Shown: positions 1 to 10,975 of the stretch, in pieces
Layout: each line of letters begins with the position of its first letter
How positions within the stretch are numbered: position 1 is the stretch's first letter
Source of the DNA: Lepidostoma basale
Lineage: Eukaryota > Arthropoda > Insecta > Trichoptera > Lepidostomatidae
Length of the DNA: 64,000 nt
Direction: 5' to 3'
Assembly: GCA_022606425.2 (NCBI GenBank)
Contig: JAHDVF020001471.1
Coordinates: 453,119-517,118, forward strand
Notes under the pieces: model-generated
Told to the model about the DNA's origin: nothing
The model's input: only the letters and a program-made list of their open reading frames with translations
Database searches by the model: none
Made by a program: the position numbers and the translations under genes

Positions 1-169
1 GTGGTATGTAAAAAAACTGTCCAGTTAAAATAACTAAATAGATTATATTAACCACAATACGAAAAATATTCTAACGAAAACAACACAACAAAAAATTCTT
101 TCACAGTACGACCCGGAAATTTAGACAAATCAGAATAGTTATAAAGATACGCTGTTTATACTTAAAAAC

Positions 170-520
170 ATTATAACATTTTGAATGTATACAATAAACT
201 TGTAGACAAATAATACTGGATTTTACCCATTGCGGGTAAATTATTTTTTTATAAGGATTAATTTTATCTCAATAGAGACGAAGATGTAAATTGTTTTCTG
301 GGAACAGAATATCGTCACCTGAAAGTAAAAGGGTTCCAACTAACAAAATTTCACATTTGACTTTTTTTCGTGAAAAGGGTTCTTACTAACCTTATCTAAA
401 CGTACAATAAAAAAAAACATGTAATAGTATCGTCATTTTGATGTTACGAAAAGAATCAAGTTCCATCTGATCATTCTTACATCTTGGTCTCTATTGAGAT
501 ACAATTAATCCTTATAAAAA
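170..520. repeat. Dispersed repeat copy with internal inverted arms
   Basis: The stretch 170-310 is closely similar to the reverse complement of about 15597-15720, including a shared GGATTTTACCCATTGCGGGT block. The sub-segment 251-288 reappears inverted at 478-515, so this copy can fold back on itself. The 15 kb relative lies inside a TTAA-flanked element, so this is probably a rearranged relative of that element. I see no intact gene in it. The rest of 1-984 is AT-rich and unassigned. Confidence 0.6.
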
Positions 521-983
521 CATTATGATATACTCGTAACTGCAAATATGTTATACCTTAGCACGTGGTTGTTCTATTAGCGTGTCCGTGTTACCCACGA
601 CGAATAATAATATAATAGTAACACAACACAACAGAACACAACACCGGTGTGTTACTGTTATTGCGGGTAATGTAATACAGCTGTGTAATTTGTAGTACAC
701 AAACAACTCTCTCCGGTTAATGGTAACGCGGAGGTAAATGCTGTGTTCCCAGCGAGGGGCAATTAGCCACTATCGCCTCAATCTACATAAACGTAACAAA
801 CGAGAAACAAAAGGAGTCAAAAGCGGAGCATATCGACGGATAACCATCACCGCGCGGGATAACAATGAGGATTACACCAACGAATAAATAGTCCGGATGA
901 GATGCGCAAATAAATTTCTATCATGTAAAAATTTAATAAAAAATATGTAAGCATTTTTGAGAAGGGCCAATAAATTAAGAAAT

Positions 984-1277
984 GTCCAAAGAGTAATGTT
1001 GGGGATCAGTATCAGTATCTATCGGACAGGGTGAGAAGCACCACCATTAGAGCCAGAACAGGAGTGTCGGATATCATCAGAAGAGTGGCAGCGAAACCGA
1101 GGACGTCCTTAACTAAGATTGAGGGATGACATTCGGTACGACATGGATGCGTGTTGCCCAAGATCGAAAGACACGGATGCCGATGGAGGAGGCCTACGTC
1201 CAGGAGTGGACGGATACAGGCTGATGATGATTTTATTAACAAAATTAGCATTTTTGTACAGTCAATTGATATAGTAC
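984..1277 (+). pseudogene. RTE-type LINE 3' fragment, internally deleted
   Basis: Plus-strand translation gives pieces typical of the C-terminal part of RTE-like reverse transcriptase proteins: a segment like DRVRNTTIRARTG followed by DIIRRVA, then after a deletion MEEAYVQEWTDTG next to the stop. A sister copy at 55370-55690 has the same order of blocks and the same GATGATGAT run near the 3' end. No frame stays open, so this is a dead fragment. The 1282-4278 transposon lies directly behind its 3' end. Confidence 0.75.
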
Positions 1278-1281
1278 AAAT

Positions 1282-1308
1282 CGTCCCTTTAGAGGTAAAA
1301 CTCACTAA
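1282..1308. repeat. Left terminal inverted repeat of the 1282-4278 transposon
   Basis: This 27-bp sequence matches the reverse complement of 4252-4278 without a mismatch. It starts CGTCCC and is preceded by AAAT (1278-1281). Confidence 0.9.
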
Positions 1309-1768
1309 CCGCAATATTGGGCCAAAACTACTTATGAATACCAATATTCATATTTTTTCAATCTCTATTCAGGAAAAAATCACTAAGTACATATTTTAAT
1401 ACGTTACTCATTATTGTTTAGTGGTAAAACTCACGATTTGAGCATTTTCGTCAATTGCCTCCAAGTAAAACTCATTAAATCACTTAATTAGTTTTACCTG
1501 GCGACAAAAAATGCAAGCTTTCTTTGTTGTTTCACTAAATGCCCACTGGCGGCGCGGCGCTTTCGATGTATTGATGACACATTATCATACTTTTCGCGCA
1601 ATTTGAGTTCAACGGTCATTGTGTTCCTTAATTTGTGTGATTTTTCATAGATAGAAGAGGCAGTTTATCTTTAAATCTTTTTATTTAGTGTTCCCTCTAG
1701 TGTAAGAATACAATTATCGTGTTCCATTAAAACTTCAGTGTTTATTATTTTAAAAATCATTTATTGAA

Positions 1769-3912
1769 ATGTTTCTCTCAAGAGGAAAGCAAATGTGTTA
1801 TATGGTGCAAAATCAAGAAAATAATAAAAAGGTAAGGCCCACTTTTCAATAATAATCCTGACAATAGCGGGGTAATTACTATCTCTAAAGAATGTATTTT
1901 TATTATTTCAGGAAGAAATTCAATCAAAGAATGTAAACCAACAACTTCCAGGTAGAACATCACCAAATTTGACAACAAGTAATGGTCTGCAACAATTAAC
2001 TAGTGCTTATAACTATTCTGACTCCGATTTTTCACCCTGTAATTCAGATGAAGAATTTGTACCTCATAATGAGAATGTTTCTGATGGGAGTGAGGTTCAG
2101 GATTTACAAAGTAAAAAAAAACGATGGTCGGGAAAAAATGAAGCAAAGTGGAAAGTTAATATTACCAAATCAAACAGATCTCAGTGCCTACCATATTTAA
2201 ATAAAGCTAAACAATTATCTGCAAAGTTGCCAAAGACCATTAATTGTTCTTCTTGCCGCTATAAATGCACTTCTAACTTTACTGAACAGGAGCGAAAAGA
2301 CCTGTGTTCTTTGTATTGGTCTCTTGTAGATTTCCGAAGTCAGAAAGATTTTATTTTAAAATATGTTAAATCAAGTGAGCCCAAAAGAAAATATGTACCA
2401 CCAAATCATGCAAATGCTCGCAAAAATTCAAAAGCGTACTTTCTCCAAAATAGTAGAGGACAGTTCAGAGTATGTTCAACATTTTTTCAAAAAACGCTTT
2501 GCATATCGAATGGACCAATCAACACAGCAATGCTTTCAATGAGCACAACAGGTTGCTTTTCTGGATCTGACAAAAGGGGTAAGAGAGAACCCGGAAACAA
2601 AACCCCCATTGAAACATTCAACTTGGTAAAAGAACACATTGAATTATTCCCTTGTGTCGAATCACATTATGTCCGCCAAAAAACTTCACGTAAGTACCTT
2701 GATAGCAATTTATCAATATTAAAAATGTACGACCTATACTTAACATTTTGTGGAGAAAGAAATGTAACCCCCGTCAGTGCCAACACGTACAGAAGAATAT
2801 TTTGCGTGAATTATAATTATTCCTTTTTCAAACCAAAAAAAGACCAATGCCTAACATGCCATAAATACGAAAGTGCAAAAGGCGAAAAGAAAAATGAATT
2901 AGAGCAGGAATACTCCACACATATTATGCGCAAACAAGATTGCTATAAAGCAAAACAGGAAGATAAAGAGAGATCAATAAATGATAAACATTTTAAAACC
3001 GTAACATTTGATTTACAGAAAGTACTGCAAATACCGTCATCTAACCTTTCACAGTTTTATTACAGTAGAAAACTCTGTGTCTACAACTTGACGATTTATG
3101 AAGGTGACGGAGAAAATGCATATTGTTTCTTCTGGAACGAATTGAATGGAAAACGTGGCAGCAGCGAAATAGGCTCTATACTTTATAGATATATAAACAT
3201 TTTGCCTTCCACTGTCACTGAGGTATCTTTATTTTCAGATACATGTGGAGGGCAAAATAGAAACCAGCATGTAGCTGCCATACTGCTACATGCTGTAACT
3301 ACAAGTTCTACACTGCAAGTCATAGAACATAAATTTTTAGAGTCCGGGCATACCTACATGGAATGCGATTCGATGCACTCTGCTATTGAAAGCCAAAAGA
3401 AAAACAAATCAATTTTTTTGATGGATGATTGGAAAGAAATTTTTCGGCAAGCCAGATCTAAACGTGGAAACAATAAGAAAAATGAATACAAAGTCATAGA
3501 GATGAAGTATGGAGATTTTTATAATCTACAAGCATTAAGCTCGATTTTAATTAAAAATAGAACAACAGACGAAAAAGGGAGAAAAGTTCAATGGCTGAAA
3601 ATTAAAAATTTAAAATACGAAAAAAGTTCTCCAGGAGTAATATTTTATAAGTATAGTCATACTGAACCATACAAAAAGATAATTATCTCTGGACGAGGGC
3701 GTCGTTCTCAATCGATACAACTTGTGAAAGCTTACGATAGTCTTTTGCCAATTTCAAAAACCAAAAAACAGGATCTATTAAAACTATGCACCACGGGTAA
3801 TATACCAGAGGAATTGCACTCTTGGTATAAAAATTTACCATGCGCAGATACGACAATAGAACGAGCTCCGGAGCCAGCCGAGGACGAGGAAAGTGCTAAT
3901 GAAGAAGATTAA
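1769..3912 (+). CDS. Transposase-like protein, DUF7869-type, one intron
   Basis: The predicted protein has 687 residues: exon 1 is 1769-1831 (21 codons) and exon 2 is 1912-3912. The long open frame of exon 2 begins at a TTG (1969) and has no ATG nearby; an in-frame stop lies at 1873. Splicing from ATG 1769 with a GTAAGG donor and a TTATTTCAG acceptor keeps phase 0 and gives a proper start (MFLSRGKQ...). The protein resembles a widespread insect family that I recall as DUF7869. It has a cysteine cluster near residues 133-140 (CSSCRYKC), a CLTCHK motif near 334, and a candidate RNase H-like acidic triad: D in TFDLQ (about 388), D in FSDTCGGQNRN (about 464), and E/D in GHTYMECD (about 505-507). 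An acidic tail ends it. I infer that it mobilises the surrounding element. No frameshift is visible. The transposase role is inferred from the ends and the triad. Confidence 0.85.
1832..1911 (+). other. 80-bp phase-0 intron of the transposase gene
   Basis: The donor is AAG|GTAAGG at 1831/1832 and the acceptor TTTCAG|GAAG ends at 1911. It contains an in-frame stop (1873), so it must be removed for translation from ATG 1769. A pyrimidine-rich or T-rich tract precedes the acceptor. Confidence 0.8.
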
Positions 3913-3956
3913 CAATTTGTTTTTTATTTAATCGCGTACTTAATATGTTTATAACA

Positions 3957-3962
3957 AATAAA
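3957..3962 (+). promoter_or_regulatory. AATAAA polyadenylation signal
   Basis: The hexamer lies 45 nt after the TAA stop of the transposase gene and within the element, so the transcript is probably self-contained. Confidence 0.6.
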
Positions 3963-4251
3963 TTGGAATTTAGTAATATAAAATGATAGTATTTTTGCAT
4001 ATCCTACACTAGAAAAGCTATTATGTATAATATGTTACCATTTTTTCCTGTCCAGGTAAAAATCATTAAGTGCAAAAAACCTTATATTTAATATAAAATA
4101 CAAACATACCCCAAATATTTTTATAAAATGTTATGTGTTATTTAATTGTTTACAATACTGCAAAAGAAATTTATCGGAATTACATGTATATTTTTTAATA
4201 TCGCGTGTTGAATGTTTAAACCTCATTATCTCAAAACTACTCCGATGTCAC

Positions 4252-4278
4252 TTAGTGAGTTTTACCTCTAAAGGGACG
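4252..4278. repeat. Right terminal inverted repeat of the 1282-4278 transposon
   Basis: Perfect inverted copy of 1282-1308, followed by AAAT (4279-4282). Confidence 0.9.
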
Positions 4279-4514
4279 AAATGATCTGTACGTGGAAGGT
4301 AGATTGATTTGGTCGCCATTTTAAATTCTCGGAGTAATGTCGCATGAAACATGTCTGTATACATATGAAACCTTCGGAATAAAACATTTAACTTATACGC
4401 GTTAAATAAACCAAAAAGAGAATCACAAAAGCATAAATATAAATAATAAATATTTTAATTGAAATTACTTGGTAGAAGTTCATTTTAAATAATGAAAACA
4501 AAAAAAAATTATAC

Positions 4515-4638
4515 AAAATTTCTTTATTATTATATATTTAGTGTGCTTCCACTTGTGTTTATCGCAGCAAGCTGCCGAAACCGGTCGCCGATAAACACAA
4601 GTGGAAGCACACTAAATATATAATAATAAAGAAATTTT
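4515..4638. repeat. Perfect 50-bp palindrome around a ribozyme-like core
   Basis: Arms 4515-4564 and 4589-4638 are exact reverse complements; the 24-nt spacer is 4565-4588. At the base of the loop, GCAGC-AA-GCTGC is followed by CGAAAC and CGGTC. The same core is found at 28018-28042 and, on the minus strand, near 44150. The arms contain CTTCCACTTGTGTTTATCG, which is related to the other foldbacks of this window. It has no coding content. Confidence 0.9.
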
Positions 4639-4639
4639 A

Positions 4640-5439
4640 AAACATCACATAAATATAAAATAAAAAAATTAAGCGATGAAGGAGTGAATTAACAAATTCT
4701 TCTTCTTCTTCATGGTTTAGGCCTTTTGGTATTCTTATTTTCTGCGTCAAGTTCCTACTTGAGAAGTGGATTGCCAGCTGTCCTTTCAACTTTTTAGATG
4801 TCAGGTAAATTTATGTAATCAATTAGCAAATTGAATACATAAAACCGCTACTTTTATATTTATTCTGCAATGTTAATGCATTTAGTTTATCTAAATATGT
4901 TTCACACAAATTTTGTGTATTATAATTCAAAATATAATATTAAAGTGATCCAATATGCAAACAACAACAAAACATATCGTTCACCTGTGTGCGGTCCGTT
5001 TGAATTTAGAATTTCATTACGGTATGCGAACCAGCAACGACTGATCATGTTAATGGATATTGTGTCGATGAAAACTTAATACTGATTCCGCCATACTGTG
5101 CTACTGTTCGCTTTCCGGTTTGTTTGCGGTCAAATTATTTTATAATCGTCGGTTTCGTATTATTTATCAAACGAGAAATTAATACAACGAATGCTTAATG
5201 GAAAACGTTCAGCAAAATGTTAAAATAACTCAAACAAATTCGTTAGCCTCGTTTATAATATGTTATTTCAATTCCGCATCGATAATAAATTGGCAAACCA
5301 CAATTCAATCGTTGCAAATAACGAAATGATACACATTACTATTTGATCACAAATTCTATTATATACATAAAGCTGACAAAAACTGAATAATTATTATTCT
5401 ATAATATAACACGTTTTTTAAAATATATTAATAAAAAAT
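4640..5439. other. Unassigned AT-rich DNA
   Basis: It contains a CTT-type run near 4697-4715 and short chance reading frames only. I recognise no gene or element. The short stretch 4283-4514 is likewise unassigned. Confidence 0.5.
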
Positions 5440-5590
5440 GGGGCCATATGAGGAGTCAGAGAAATCGACGCGCGTGCATGACACGATGTATGTTGAGGAA
5501 TCGAGAGAAACATGTCAGGAATGAAAAGTGTGGCAGTCCATTCTTTCTGCCTACCCCTTCGGGGAGACGGCGTGATGGTTAGTTAATTAG
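5440..5590 (+). pseudogene. LINE B 3' end fragment
   Basis: It encodes remnants of the LINE B C-terminus: a piece like RSQRNRRACMTRC, then VWQSILSAYPFGETA followed by a stop and a TTAGTTAATTAG tail. Missing bases break the frame after the cysteine motif. It is 5' truncated, as is normal for non-LTR elements. Confidence 0.8.
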
Positions 5591-6060
5591 TTTAATAAAA
5601 AAATCGTTTTACCTGTAAATTAAACCAAAGATGGTCTCAACGTTTGATTGGGAATCGCCATTTTATATTTATAATACAGATCTCACATTGAACCGAAAAT
5701 TTGAACTAGATATATCAATCAAATTAATTAAAGCGACGAGAGACAAGATAAGATAGAAATGAGCAATTGAGATGATGGACCATAATGTCGGGTCGGGCTG
5801 AAGGGGCAAAAGGGCAAAGCACTCTACTTATAATCATAGGACGGATAGTTTGATTGTGATCTGGACACTGGCTTTCTCTCATATACCAAAAGTTTTTATT
5901 TATTTATTTGGCGTTGTTCAAAAATTGCTAAAAAAAACTACGTCAAATTTTATTACGAGGCCGTGAACTCGAGTTCATGCCGCTGGAAACATCACGTTTC
6001 AATATTAAGAATTATTAAGTTATAAAAAATAGTGTCAGGTAGAATACAAATTATTATCTA

Positions 6061-6724
6061 CGGTGGAACCTGGATAATTGGCATTCCAAGGGACCAGAGG
6101 CTTACGATGGTCAATTAATCAGGTTTTCCAATTATCTAGTTTTTCATGTATCCATGTCCAGATTGTGCTTTGGTTTTTCAACCAGGTTTTGTAACCACAT
6201 AAACATAAAAGCAATAAAAATAATTCATCGATTGATGCATAAAACAATCAATAAAAATTTAATAAAAGTTCAATAAGTATATTGTAATTGTACATACGTG
6301 CATACACATATAAACAATAAATTTAATTATTATGTCTTGAAAAAATCAATTATATGGGCCTGTTTCACACGCTAAAAATGTTGCACAGCTCTTCGCAAGA
6401 TTTACCGGCGTCAAATTCTTGGATTAGTTTTAGTTTCGAGCTCAAATCAAGGTCGTTAAATTTACGATTGTGAAACATTACGATCTAAAATGGACCACCT
6501 TCGATGAGTACAGAACAAATACTGAGGATTTGTCAGTTTACAGAGATCGAGAAGGCAGTGCTTGCATCACAGAGGTTTAGGGCCAGAATGTCGGGTTCAA
6601 TTAAACAGGTTTATTTTTTTCCAATTAAAGAGGTTTTAGTGCTCCAAGGGGGTGGGACCTGAACTTTTCTGCCAATTATAGAGTTATGTTAATTAACCAG
6701 GTTTCAATTATCCAGGTTCTACTG
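6061..6724. mobile_element. pogo/Tigger-like non-autonomous element
   Basis: The ends are inverted repeats: CGGTGGAACCTGGATAATTG at 6061-6080 against CAGTAGAACCTGGATAATTG, the reverse complement of 6705-6724. TA flanks both sides (6059-6060, 6725-6726). Subterminal copies of AATTAATCAGGTTTTCCAAT type occur inside. Ends with GAACCTGGATAAT and a TA duplication are typical of pogo/Tigger elements of the Tc1-mariner group. Only a short N-terminal transposase remnant survives (6365-6478, minus). Confidence 0.8.
6365..6478 (-). pseudogene. N-terminal pogo/jerky transposase remnant
   Basis: A 37-codon ORF reads MFHNRKFNDLDLSSKLKLIQ and then EFDAGKSCEELCNIFSV before a stop. The pattern of 'basic residues, LxLxxKLxLIxEFDxGKS' matches the first helix-turn-helix of CENP-B/jerky/Tigger transposases, which binds the element ends. 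The catalytic part is gone. It could in principle act as a short DNA-binding peptide, but a simple remnant is more likely. Confidence 0.65.
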
Positions 6725-6726
6725 TA

Positions 6727-8972
6727 ATATAATATTAACAATAATGAATAAATGTAAAATAAATAGAGACACCGTTTATACACGAACCACTCGGAGCGTT
6801 AAGCATAGCGAATTCATTCATTTGTAATTACTTAGTTGATGTCAAGACTGAAAACGTGTAGAACATCTACTTAGTATTTATAAATATCTGACAGGCTTCG
6901 GATATGGATTTAATGTGTTTCAAACGTTACGCATAATTAAAGTGGATTAGAATCGCGTCTTAATGTCTCACCAGCTGTAAAATGACAGTATTAACCCGCT
7001 CAATCATAATCAGTGTTCGGGTACCTGGGAGAAATGGAGGAGCTTTATCCGGGGAAGATTGACGCCCTGGATGTACCTATTTATAAAAATGCCGTACAAG
7101 CATTAACAATTAAACGCTATTTTGTATTTTCCACTGTTGAGATTATTTTCTCGGCTAGTTTCGAATGTTTTATATATTTTCATCATCGGGGGAACGATAT
7201 AATCTGTACTTAAGTATTTTAAACAGAATACTAAATCCAATGATACTACAATGAAAATTTTGAAAATTAAAATCTTTGCATGTATAGTTTATTCACTTCA
7301 AGGAGATCATTTGCGATAGTCATTAATTAGTAACACCTCTTAAATTGGTTATAGAATGCTATCTGATTGGTTCCTACTCCTTTATAGGCGAGTGTACGGC
7401 ATTAGCTTCTTAAATACTCGATGATTAGAAAATTACTACTATCTCGAAATTAGGAAAATAAATTAATTTTTACGTCGGAATGACATGTTTGTGTTCGTGG
7501 TTTTGTTATTGAATTGTTTTTGAATCCAATAACAACACAAATTTGTCAGAAAATATGAATTTCCAGACACCACGAGACGGGAAACCAGATATTTGAAATA
7601 TTAAATTAAAAAAATAATAATTCCTTTAAATTTTAACATTGTACAGTATCATTATGAATATTAGTCACACCCTTAATTGCATTTTCAAGAAAAATCCATT
7701 ATCAACATTAAAAATGAAATTGACTTTTTAATTGTGATTATTACAATTGAAGCTGATGAAAATTTTATTTAAAAATAAACGTATTGGTTTAGTTCAATTT
7801 TAATACATAAAATATTATTATTATATTTTTTTCGTTTTCGTATTCATAAAAAATAAAACATAAACAGCGTCTAGTATTTTTTAAACGCACTATCACTCAC
7901 ACTATTGTAAACAATCTCCCTGATATGAACGGACTCTACATAGTAATAAATTACATACTTAGGTACGTAGGTATTCCAAAGCAACTACCTACAAACGCCC
8001 ATTCAACAAAATGTATTAAAAAATCATTATTTCTACGAACATGCAATAATAACCCGTATTGTTGCTTGTGTTTACACACATCACGTTTATTTTGGTTAAT
8101 TTATATCAACGTGTTGACAAAATAAACTCAGAAAAAGTACAAAAAATATGTTTTATTTCGTACCGTTGTTTTAAATTAATTTATAAAAGAGCTAGGCTCA
8201 TTTTTTTGGACGCTTTCTCATTTTTTTGGATTATAAAAGGAATTTCCATATTGACAATGACTATACGCGGCCAGCGACCTTGATACGCCACCGCATCAAT
8301 CATTCGAGGCATTATCTTAACACGTGGGTGTTATAATACTAAAACACACATTTTACATTGTGATTAAATAAATCAGTATTTACACTAAACCGAGCGTGTA
8401 AACACACGAGGAGATTACGCCGGAGATGATAAGAGCGTTGTTAGGACCGGTTACAATAAAACGATATAAGGTCGGGTACTTGAAATAACATCAAGTGGCG
8501 CTCGGAGATAAAACTATTCGGTGGGTGGCTGATTATGACGAATGGGTACATTATGCTATCCGAGCCGCGGCCGTATTACAGAGCAAGGGAGATAAGCAGC
8601 GGGTGGAACGCGGGTAGGCAGGATGCAGTAGACCTCTCGGGCTACTGAGAACAGAACCGAGAGCGACACTCGTGGGAACGGTGATGAGAGGACCGTAGAG
8701 AAAAGGGGTTAAGTGGTTACTTTCAACAGCAGACCGTTCATCGGCGCGCGACTTAAAACTACGAGTGTACCCATCTTGCCTATCCTCCTAGCCTAGCCTA
8801 GTACGTGTCTATCCGTAAATTATGTAAATATAATTTGAATTGATGTTAACTGTTTTATTTTATTTTTATGTTAATTGGAAAAAAGTACATCATTAGAAAA
8901 ATAAAACAATAAATATATATTTTTTAAAAAGATCTAAATTTGACATAGCTCTCGCTAGCTTTTATTAAAACT
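6727..8972. other. Unassigned noncoding DNA
   Basis: I find no gene or recognised element. A loose inverted repeat flanks 7490-7540 (CAATAACAACACAAATTTG against an upstream partner). The part 8390-8790 is more balanced in base composition and free of obvious repeats. Confidence 0.4.
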
Positions 8973-9055
8973 CTAAACTAACTAACTAACCATCACGCCG
9001 TCTCCCCGAAAGGGTAGGCAGAAAGAATGGACTGTCACACTTTTACTGATGCGGC
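8973..9055 (-). pseudogene. LINE B 3' end scrap
   Basis: The plus strand shows the signature AACCATCACGCCGTCTCC, then GGTAGGCAGAAAGAATGG, which is the reverse complement of the LINE B terminal codons SILSAYPFGETA and stop. Similarity ends at about 9045-9055. Confidence 0.75.
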
Positions 9056-9455
9056 ACTCCATCCTTCTCTTTTCGCCTCGCGGGAGACGCGGTGTGATGG
9101 GTTGCGAACCTCATCGCCACTTAATGAAAATAAAATATTTGAAAGTCTAACTATTGTATATAGTATTATGGGGAGATTCATATTCCTTGAGAAACTCTTC
9201 AGAACTCTCCAGGATTCGAAATACGAGATACGGTTGGCTGAATTGAACGTAATAAAAAATAACTATCACGAGAAATAATAGAAGAATGTAAAGCTTGTGT
9301 TTTCAAGAAGTTTTGAAACATTTTAAAATGGAGATTGAACTAGAAAATTATCAAATTTGATATGCCCTAGTAGTAGGGCGAGATGTTGGCAAAATCGCCG
9401 AGAGATTTATAAGTATTTTGTGAAGAATATACAAAAGAAGACAATTGGTGCTCAC

Positions 9456-9677
9456 CTGCATATTGGAAGTAGTGTAGGGCGGGGGCGGCAGGGCGGCAGG
9501 GGCGGGCGAGGGCGCGGGCTGCGGCAACGGAGCCGGGGCCGGACTGGCGCCCCGCCCGGGCTCCTCCCGCGGGCCCCCCGCCGCCGGGGGAGCCCCGCCC
9601 GGGCCCACGCCCGCGGCCGCCGGGCCTCGGGGGAACTCGCCGGAGCTGAACACAACAGAGCCACCGCCATCGGAACC
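9456..9677 (-). CDS. Candidate host-gene internal exon, 74 codons, Pro/Ala/Gly-rich
   Basis: On the minus strand a TTATCTTTCAG acceptor ends at 9678 and a GTGAG donor begins at 9455. The enclosed 222 nt are open, phase 0 at both ends, and extremely GC-rich in an AT-rich setting. The translation starts GSDGGGSVVFSSGEFPRG, passes through a low-complexity Pro/Ala/Gly/Arg stretch, and ends PPPPYTTSNMQ. Codon third positions are nearly all G or C, unlike every mobile element around it. I do not recognise the protein; the composition suits a disordered linker in a regulatory or membrane-tail protein. The symmetric phase would let it be skipped without a frameshift. Neighbouring exons are not visible in this window. 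Confidence 0.6.
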
Positions 9678-10975
9678 CTGAAAGATAAAGTTTACCTCAT
9701 TGTACTCATATTTCAAAAAATCAAAAAAATATGATTTTAATCAATGACCGAGTTAGGAAAAAAAAAACATAAATAAAACTCACAGAGAACCAAGAGATCT
9801 GTCTGTAAGATGACCACCTGCAAAGTAGCTCATACAACCAACATAGAAAACGTTTAACATGATGAGTAAGTAAACTTCAATATGTTTAGGGGACTCTGAT
9901 GTAATTTTGATCTGAGAGTAATTACATGGGTACAAATAACGGATGACTAGTCGTTGCTCTCACAAGACGTTACAAAAAAGCAATCTTCATATTACTAGAC
10001 TCCTAATGACGTTAAGACAGCTCTGTGTATTAAGAATAAATTGAACCCCAAGAAAGTGTTCAAATAAAGTAGAATAAAATTGACGTTAGCATTGTGACTA
10101 TTACAATTTTGTTTCTAATTATAGAAATAATCATACACAGTACCAACGAGACGATAACAAATTCGTAATTCACAGATCTCACTGAGTTATATTTTACTAG
10201 GCGTAAACTTAAAATGATCATAAAACCGCATAATCTCACCTCGCATTATATCATCACGTAACGCGTCACAATCCCAGAAAAATATATTATTTCTTGCTGT
10301 TTAAATTTATTACAGTGCTTCATAATAATAAAAAACGAATCGTGAAAATATTTAGTTAAATACGCAAGTCCCGTATTAAATCAAAGGAATTATAATAAAA
10401 ATGTTCCACGCCCATAATTTGTTGCAACATTACTTTATTGGCGGATTTAAAAGTGGAAGGCTATCGGGCCACGAGCGAGGGCGAGGCAATATCTTAGAGT
10501 TACAGTCAAAGCATCTGTCGACACGTCCAGCAGACTGTTTATTGGACAAACAAAGTTGTTTCTCTAGGAAAGTGAACACATTTTATAGTATTTCGAAATT
10601 AAAGCTCTCATTTGATGTGCCCCACTTCTGGGAGCATAAAGAAAACATTAAAAAGGCCGTCGGCGCGTATTAAAAAAAGATTACGGGGGCATCTCTCGCG
10701 GTGTTTATGAATCACATGATTTAATCTCCCATGTTTAAACATAAACATCGCTTCCCGCTATATCCGTCACGGGTTACGCGATGCTCCGTCGAGAGATTTA
10801 ATAAATAATTTGGCAAATTATCCGGCGTTATCCCGGCGCAGTGGCACGGGAGCGCCAGGACGCCGCGACCGGAGGGAAATGTTACCCAATACACTGCGGC
10901 AACCGTCGCGGGATTATTAACGCTTTAGTTGCAGATGGTTTGCGAGTCGGAATCGTAATTATTTATTGTATATGC
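9678..10975. other. Unassigned DNA, probable intron
   Basis: This lies upstream of the candidate minus-strand exon. I see no repeat family I can name and no second exon with matching splice sites. An ATG-initiated 90-codon frame at 10401-10673 is not recognisable. Confidence 0.35.

Larger units (their letters stand above)
1282..4278 (+). mobile_element. Complete DNA transposon of unassigned superfamily
   Basis: The element is about 3.0 kb. Its ends are perfect 27-bp inverted repeats beginning CGTCCCTTTAGAGG, at 1282-1308 and 4252-4278. AAAT flanks both ends (1278-1281 and 4279-4282), which fits a 4-bp target duplication. A motif close to GGTAAAACTCA recurs in the subterminal DNA at 1294, 1423, 1466, 4055 and inverted near 1490 and 4258, as expected for transposase binding sites. 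Inside is one gene (1769-3912) with a small intron and a polyadenylation signal. Identical ends and an open gene suggest recent activity. The superfamily is unknown to me; a 4-bp duplication is known for Sola-type elements, but I cannot support that assignment from sequence alone. Confidence 0.88.

Noticed and set aside
1969..1971. TTG as the start of the transposase
   Set aside because: A non-ATG start is unlikely in an insect nuclear gene, and a spliced ATG exon in phase is available upstream.
9357..9734. Arg-rich open frames on the plus strand and a second minus frame over the GC-rich island
   Set aside because: They are other-frame readings of the 9456-9677 exon; only the reported minus frame agrees with the acceptor, the donor and third-position composition.
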